Shown here in pieces: positions 59,523 through 64,000 of a stretch of DNA of 64,000 nt. The stretch covers positions 2,356,001 through 2,420,000 of the forward strand of contig NC_013166.1 of NCBI RefSeq assembly GCF_000024085.1. The letters run 5' to 3'. The notes beneath the pieces were generated by a model, which saw only the letters and a list, made by a program, of their open reading frames with translations, ran no database searches and was not told the origin of the DNA. The position numbers and the translations under genes are program-made. The stretch comes from Kangiella koreensis DSM 16069 (GTDB lineage Bacteria; Pseudomonadota; Gammaproteobacteria; Enterobacterales; Kangiellaceae). Each line of letters opens with the position of its first letter. Position 1 is the first letter of the stretch.

Positions 59523-61943
59523 TTAAAAGTTGATTTTTAACTTCGGTGCTATCGCTAATAACTGCTCCCTCAGCAGCGTCTTAACTTGTTCTAGCGCATC
59601 GCTGGAATCTGCTTCGAACTTAACCACGATGCTCGGCGTCGTATTAGAAGCTCGAGCTAACAACCAGCGATCAGGATATTCGACACGAATACCGTCAATC
59701 GTTGAGATTCTTCCTTCACCGAACTGGGCCTTCTTGATTAAAACCTCAATCAGTTTAAACTTAATTTTATCAGCCACTGGCACATTGATTTCTTCAGTTT
59801 CCAGGCTTTGTGGTAATGGTTCAAAAACTTCAGCCAATGACCTCGGATCTTTTCCCAGAATTTCCAACAAACGAGCTGCCGCATATAATGCATCATCAAA
59901 CCCATACCAGCGCTCTTTGAAGTAAATATGACCACTGCCTTCCCCACCCAATTGCGCACCAGTTTCCTGCATTTTGGCTTTCATTAATGAGTGGCCTGTT
60001 TTCCAGATAATTGGATGCCCACCATGTTTCTTGATAATTTCCGGTAAATGGCGCGTGCACTTCACATCGTAAATAATTTCAGCACCATTTTTACGAGACA
60101 GCACATCCATCGCAAATAACATCATCAGGCGGTCGGTCCAAATTACATTACCCTGATTATCAATCACACCTAATCTGTCGCCATCACCATCAAATGCTAA
60201 ACCAACATCCGCTTTTTCCTGCAATACCATCGCAATCACATCTTGCAGGTTTTTCGCATGATTGGGGTCAGGATGATGATTTGGGAAGTTACCATCAATT
60301 GTGGTATGCAAGCCGATCACGTCACAACCAAGCGCCTGAAATAATCGTGGTGCAATATTACCGGTCACGCCATTGCCACTATCAATAACCAATTTCAATG
60401 GTTTATCAACCTTAACATTAGAAGCAACTTCTTCTAAATATTCTTGTTCAATTTTATGTTCAGTAACCTGACCATGACCACTTAAGAAATCTTGCTCTCT
60501 GATTCTGGTATAAAGCGATTTAACATCTTTTCCATGTAGGGTTTCTCCGGCCAGGACAACTTTAAGGCCATTATGGTTACTAGGATTATGGCTACCCGTT
60601 AGCATCACACCTGAATGGGTATCTAGTTTATGAGTGGCAAAATAAAGTAGCGGTGTTGGCACCATGCCTAGATCGATGACATTACGTCCGCTTTCAATTA
60701 AACCTAGCTTTAAAGCTTCATGCAGTTCGGGACTAGAAAGACGACCATCTCTAGCTACCACTACATTCTGCTCCCCACGCGCATACGCCTCACTACCAAT
60801 TGCTAGCCCTAACGCGTAAACGACACCCTCATCAAAATCTTTGTCGACTCGGCCGCGAACATCATATTCACGGAAAATATCTGCACTTATTTCGTGGCTG
60901 AGAGTTTCTAGGTCATAGTTTCCATTATTTAAAGGAGCTTGTTTTTTCGGTCTTGCTGACTCTTGCTTTTCCCCAGTATCATCTTCAACATTCAGCCCGC
61001 TATCAACTACTTCTTCATCATCCTGTTCCTTTTCGGCAGGCTCTTGAAGACCAGCTAATCGACGATAACTGGAAGCCATATCATTGAAAAATTTCAGGCT
61101 GAAGTGGTTTGGCATATGCTGATCGTCAATCCCCTGAATAAAGTCACGAGCATCTTTATTCAATAAGCGTTGCAGACTTAGCATAGGCATTAAAGCAGCA
61201 ATCAATAGCGCTATAACCGCACCAAGCATTAATAGAATGGGAAGTAGCCCCGCAGTAGCCAAAAAGTTACCCGAGCCCTGCCAAAAGGCGATCGTCCAAT
61301 TAGCACCAAACGCGGGGGAAACAACCAAAGGATTTCCTGCTCCAGGGTTCGTGCCCACAGCAGCTATAGTGTGATGCGATTCGGCAAAACTCTGGCGCAA
61401 TTCAAAATAGGTTCCTGGATCTGCGGCTCCCAATAGGCTCACCATCTGACTGGGTTGAACAGTGAGCATCAAAGCTCGCTGGTCATTTAATTTATGTACA
61501 AATGCAACATAATCCACCTGCCCTTTATTCAAAATCAACTCAGGAGAAACCTCTTCGCCAGCCATCGATTTTCTTAATAAGTCGACCACCACATGAGTCA
61601 CAATAGGGCGATTGTCCAAGTTAACCTGAAAATCTTCGGGAGAAAAGAATTGAACCTGATCTGCTTGTGGAATGGATGCTTTCAAGTCGCGAACTAATTG
61701 GACCTCATCAGTTTCATCACCGGTTTGGCTAGCGACAGCAATAGTGCTTTGAATTTGGTTAATCTTTTGTTCGATGAGATCAGCACGCTCTTCAATCTGT
61801 GAACCGATCAATTGCTTTGCTTGTGCTTCAAGTGGTTGCTGGATACCCAGGTAATACAGCACCGCCCCAACTACACATAACAAAGCCAAACCAATAATCA
61901 GTGGTAGTAGAAAAAAGCTAACCAGACTTTTACCTTTCCCCAT
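59523..61943 (-). CDS. algC: Phosphomannomutase/phosphoglucomutase AlgC with fused N-terminal membrane domain
   Basis: The enzyme interconverts hexose 1- and 6-phosphates for LPS core, O-antigen and alginate-like polymers. The C-terminal half (residues about 350-806) is a complete phosphohexomutase, with active Ser in LTGSHNPSNHNG and metal loop DGDGDRLGV. The N-terminal half adds two transmembrane helices (about 10-35 and 225-255) flanking a periplasmic domain, then an acidic linker (QDDEEVVDSGLNVEDD). Such a long form occurs in Pseudomonas and relatives. The Lys/Pro linker probably lets the enzyme part move freely. Confidence 0.93.
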   Translation of the reverse strand: MGKGKSLVSFFLLPLIIGLALLCVVGAVLYYLGIQQPLEAQAKQLIGSQIEERADLIEQKINQIQSTIAVASQTGDETDEVQLVRDLKASIPQADQVQFFSPEDFQVNLDNRPIVTHVVVDLLRKSMAGEEVSPELILNKGQVDYVAFVHKLNDQRALMLTVQPSQMVSLLGAADPGTYFELRQSFAESHHTIAAVGTNPGAGNPLVVSPAFGANWTIAFWQGSGNFLATAGLLPILLMLGAVIALLIAALMPMLSLQRLLNKDARDFIQGIDDQHMPNHFSLKFFNDMASSYRRLAGLQEPAEKEQDDEEVVDSGLNVEDDTGEKQESARPKKQAPLNNGNYDLETLSHEISADIFREYDVRGRVDKDFDEGVVYALGLAIGSEAYARGEQNVVVARDGRLSSPELHEALKLGLIESGRNVIDLGMVPTPLLYFATHKLDTHSGVMLTGSHNPSNHNGLKVVLAGETLHGKDVKSLYTRIREQDFLSGHGQVTEHKIEQEYLEEVASNVKVDKPLKLVIDSGNGVTGNIAPRLFQALGCDVIGLHTTIDGNFPNHHPDPNHAKNLQDVIAMVLQEKADVGLAFDGDGDRLGVIDNQGNVIWTDRLMMLFAMDVLSRKNGAEIIYDVKCTRHLPEIIKKHGGHPIIWKTGHSLMKAKMQETGAQLGGEGSGHIYFKERWYGFDDALYAAARLLEILGKDPRSLAEVFEPLPQSLETEEINVPVADKIKFKLIEVLIKKAQFGEGRISTIDGIRVEYPDRWLLARASNTTPSIVVKFEADSSDALEQVKTLLREQLLAIAPKLKINF

Positions 61944-62045
61944 GCATCCCCCTTATAGAACCTTCGCGGTCTCATTGTTTGCATTGATAAAGCAAAGAGC
62001 TGATAACAGCACTTATCGGTCACCTCTTGCGTAACGCCCGATGAA

Positions 62046-63245
62046 CTATTTTATACCAGGCAAGAAACTGACTAACTGTTGTGCTATCACTGTTTTCAGC
62101 GCAGGTCCTAACCGCTCTACCTGCATTGCTCCATTGTTTTTATAGTAAACACTCACTTCATTATTGTCACTTGAAAATCCAATATCTTTACGGCTGACGT
62201 CATTAGCACAGATAACATTGATGCCCTTTTTGGTCATCTTAGCTTCCGCATATTCTTCAATATTGTTGGTTTCAGCCGCGAAACCAACACAAAAAGCTGC
62301 ATTTTGCTCTGCGGCCCATTTCAAAATATCCGGATTTTGCATCAACTCGATGGTTAAGCCATTATCAGATTGTTTCTTCAGTTTTTGTGGGGCAGCTTCA
62401 GTTGGCCGATAGTCTGATACCGCCGCACAGGCAACAAAAGTATCAATGCTCTTAAACTCACTTTTTACGGCTTCAAACATTTGCTGTGCTGTTTGTACGT
62501 CAATACGCTTAATTGCAGAGCTGGCAAGCAAATTCACAGGCCCGGTCACCAATACTACCTCAGCACCTGCTTTAGCGGCAGCCTCAGCAATGGCAAACCC
62601 CATCTTGCCTGAACTTCGATTCGCTAAATAACGCACCGGATCAATCGGCTCTACTGTTGGGCCGGCAGTGATCAACCAGCGCTGGCCTTGCAAAGGCTTA
62701 TCATTGAAGTGATCATCAATTCGGTTTAATAAATCGGCAGGTTCCAGCATTCTACCAGGACCGACATCGCCACAGGCTTGGTCGCCCTCATCAGGCCCCC
62801 AAATCTCGATGCCTTTTTTAATAAGCTGCTGAATATTATTTTGCGTAGCAGGGTTAGCCCACATTTGCTGATTCATGGCTGGTGCTACGGCAATCGAACT
62901 ATTGGTTGCTAAGCACAGCGTCGTCAATAAATCATCTGCCATCCCAGCATTCAGACGCGCCAAAAAATCGGCAGAAGCTGGCGCAATAACAATAAAATGC
63001 GCCCATCGAGCCAACTCAATATGCCCCATCGCGGCCTCAGCAGCCGGGTCGAGTAGATCATGATGAACCGGATTGCCACTGAGTGCCTGTAGCGTCAAAG
63101 GTGTAATAAATGCTTGCGCACCTTTAGTCATAACAACTCGCACTTCAGCGCCTGCTTTTTTCAGGTTACGACACAGCTCCGCACTCTTGTACGCAGCGAT
63201 ACCACCTGTAATGCCCAGAAGGACTTTTTTCCCTTGCAACTTCAT
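62046..63245 (-). CDS. coaBC: Bifunctional phosphopantothenoylcysteine decarboxylase/synthetase CoaBC (Dfp)
   Basis: CoaBC makes 4'-phosphopantetheine in coenzyme A synthesis. The 399-residue protein has an N-terminal flavin decarboxylase (LLGITGGIAAYKSAEL, IVIAPASADFLARLNAGMADD, the PAMNQQMW motif with Asn, ACGDVGPGRMLEP) and a C-terminal CTP-dependent synthetase (ITAGPTVEPIDPVRYLANRSSGKMG). It is divergent from radC, the standard bacterial pair. The gap to algC is 102 bp and contains no dut gene. Confidence 0.96.
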   Translation of the reverse strand: MKLQGKKVLLGITGGIAAYKSAELCRNLKKAGAEVRVVMTKGAQAFITPLTLQALSGNPVHHDLLDPAAEAAMGHIELARWAHFIVIAPASADFLARLNAGMADDLLTTLCLATNSSIAVAPAMNQQMWANPATQNNIQQLIKKGIEIWGPDEGDQACGDVGPGRMLEPADLLNRIDDHFNDKPLQGQRWLITAGPTVEPIDPVRYLANRSSGKMGFAIAEAAAKAGAEVVLVTGPVNLLASSAIKRIDVQTAQQMFEAVKSEFKSIDTFVACAAVSDYRPTEAAPQKLKKQSDNGLTIELMQNPDILKWAAEQNAAFCVGFAAETNNIEEYAEAKMTKKGINVICANDVSRKDIGFSSDNNEVSVYYKNNGAMQVERLGPALKTVIAQQLVSFLPGIK

Positions 63246-63394
63246 GCTAACCGATTGATTTAACTTAACTTATAATGTTTGGCACAGTTTACGCCTTTAC
63301 GCACAAAATTTATAGCGAAAATCCTAGTTACAGTTTTGCTCTGACTATTTATCATTCCTCACCTTCTAAATTTACAACTAAAACAGGGATGACC

Positions 63395-64000
63395 ATGAAA
63401 ATAATGGAATGGCCACAGGATGAAAGGCCAAGAGAACGATTGTTACGCCAAGGCCCGCAAAGTCTTTCAGACGCTGAACTTTTAGCCATTTTCCTACGTA
63501 CCGGAACGCAAGGCCTCAATGCTGTTGATTTGGCCCGCCATCTGCTAGGAGAGTTCGGTAGCTTACGCGCACTGCTTGAAGCAGACCTGAAAAGCTTCAC
63601 CAGCCACCTGGGCCTGGGAAGTGCCAAATATTGTCAATTACAGGCTTGTTTAGAGCTTTCCAAGCGCTATTTACAGGAGAACTTGCAACACAGCCAATCG
63701 TTCAGCAATCCCAATGATGTAAAACTCTATTTAAAAAGCCTGCTCAGTCATCACAAACGTGAACAGTTTGTTGCCCTCTTTCTCAATAATCAACACCAAT
63801 TGCTAGCTTCAGAAACCCTGTTTCAGGGCACCATAAATAGCTCCGAAGTACACCCCCGGGTGGTTGTCGAGAAGGCCCTGACTTATCACGCAGCCGCGGT
63901 TATTCTCGCTCACAATCATCCCAGTGGTTCGCTTGAACCCAGCCCTTCGGATCGGCATATTACGGATAAAATCCAAGAGGCGCTTGGTTTGCTGGACATT
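63395..64000 (+). CDS. radC: RadC-like DNA repair protein, 3' end cut by the window
   Basis: The 202 visible codons start at an ATG with AGGG 6 bp upstream; an ATG two codons earlier overlaps the site. An N-terminal helix-hairpin-helix region ([39 protein letters not shown]) leads to the JAB/MPN+ domain. [14 protein letters not shown] supplies the metal His and Asp and the catalytic Ser. RadC proteins (UPF0758) were linked to repair, but that assignment is doubtful. It is divergent from coaBC. The frame is still open at the right edge. Confidence 0.95.
   Translation, partial: MKIMEWPQDERPRERLLRQGPQSLSDAELLAIFLRTGTQGLNAVDLARHLLGEFGSLRALLEADLKSFTSHLGLGSAKYCQLQACLELSKRYLQENLQHSQSFSNPNDVKLYLKSLLSHHKREQFVALFLNNQHQLLASETLFQGTINSSEVHPRVVVEKALTYHAAAVILAHNHPSGSLEPSPSDRHITDKIQEALGLLDI

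Noticed and set aside
1-64000. CRISPR array, phage genes or IS transposase
   Set aside because: No regularly spaced repeat-spacer units, phage structural or integrase genes, or transposase motifs were seen on either strand.

Overview
The window looks like chromosomal DNA of a gammaproteobacterium, most likely a marine one close to Kangiella. This is an inference from gene content and order, namely the tsaD / rpsU-yqeY-dnaG-rpoD block, lptD-surA-pdxA-rsmA facing amgK-murU, and radC/coaBC-algC-slmA. A long-form PurC, an AlgC with a fused membrane sensor domain and many secreted peptidases fit the same group. No phage, plasmid backbone, CRISPR array or rRNA operon was seen.

Layout. 1-2400: the end of an MFS exporter, a secreted S41-type peptidase behind three copies of an operator-like palindrome, and a small lipoprotein. 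2400-8870: the macromolecular synthesis block (tsaD divergent from rpsU-yqeY-dnaG-rpoD), closed by a terminator and a tRNA-Ile(CAU). 8870-10400: a short accessory patch with two cassette-like genes, each followed by an attC-like recombination site and with no integrase nearby; one encodes a HEPN-like protein. 10400-28100: an accessory stretch with ChaB, a mini EF-hand membrane protein, a protein-glutaminase homologue lacking its catalytic Cys, a polysaccharide deacetylase, an amidohydrolase, a binding-protein/EAL sensor, several secreted unknowns, an MddA-like methyltransferase with an esterase, a second S41 peptidase, a GlxA-type regulator divergent from a methyltransferase/thioesterase pair, a metallopeptidase, a 35-residue basic protein and a Crp/Fnr regulator. 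28100-42300: an RND efflux pair, two paralogous secreted M1 aminopeptidases flanking an MFS carrier, and another MFS carrier. 42300-48500: acnA, purC, a cluster of palindromic repeats, a GIY-YIG protein, a sirtuin gene broken by one in-frame stop, and a dimeric dUTPase. 48500-64000: envelope and core metabolism genes (djlA, murU, amgK, lptD, surA, pdxA, rsmA, PilZ, pyrE, slmA, algC, coaBC, and radC cut by the window end).

How the parts fit. LptD/SurA (outer-membrane biogenesis) sit opposite AmgK/MurU (peptidoglycan sugar recycling). Several exported peptidases (two S41, two M1, one HEVFH metallopeptidase) and the amidohydrolase suggest a peptide-feeding lifestyle. An EAL protein and a PilZ protein are two ends of c-di-GMP signalling. 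Repeats are of three kinds: a 235-bp dispersed element (two copies), REP-like palindromes built on ATCCCGCGG/CCGCGGGAT, and a GATGGGTTA palindrome.

The most unusual items are the orphan attC-like cassette pair with its HEPN-like gene, the Cys-to-Ala protein-glutaminase homologue in a possible operon with an EF-hand mini-protein, the triple operator before the first S41 gene, the in-frame stop in the sirtuin gene, and the unassigned 35-residue basic protein.
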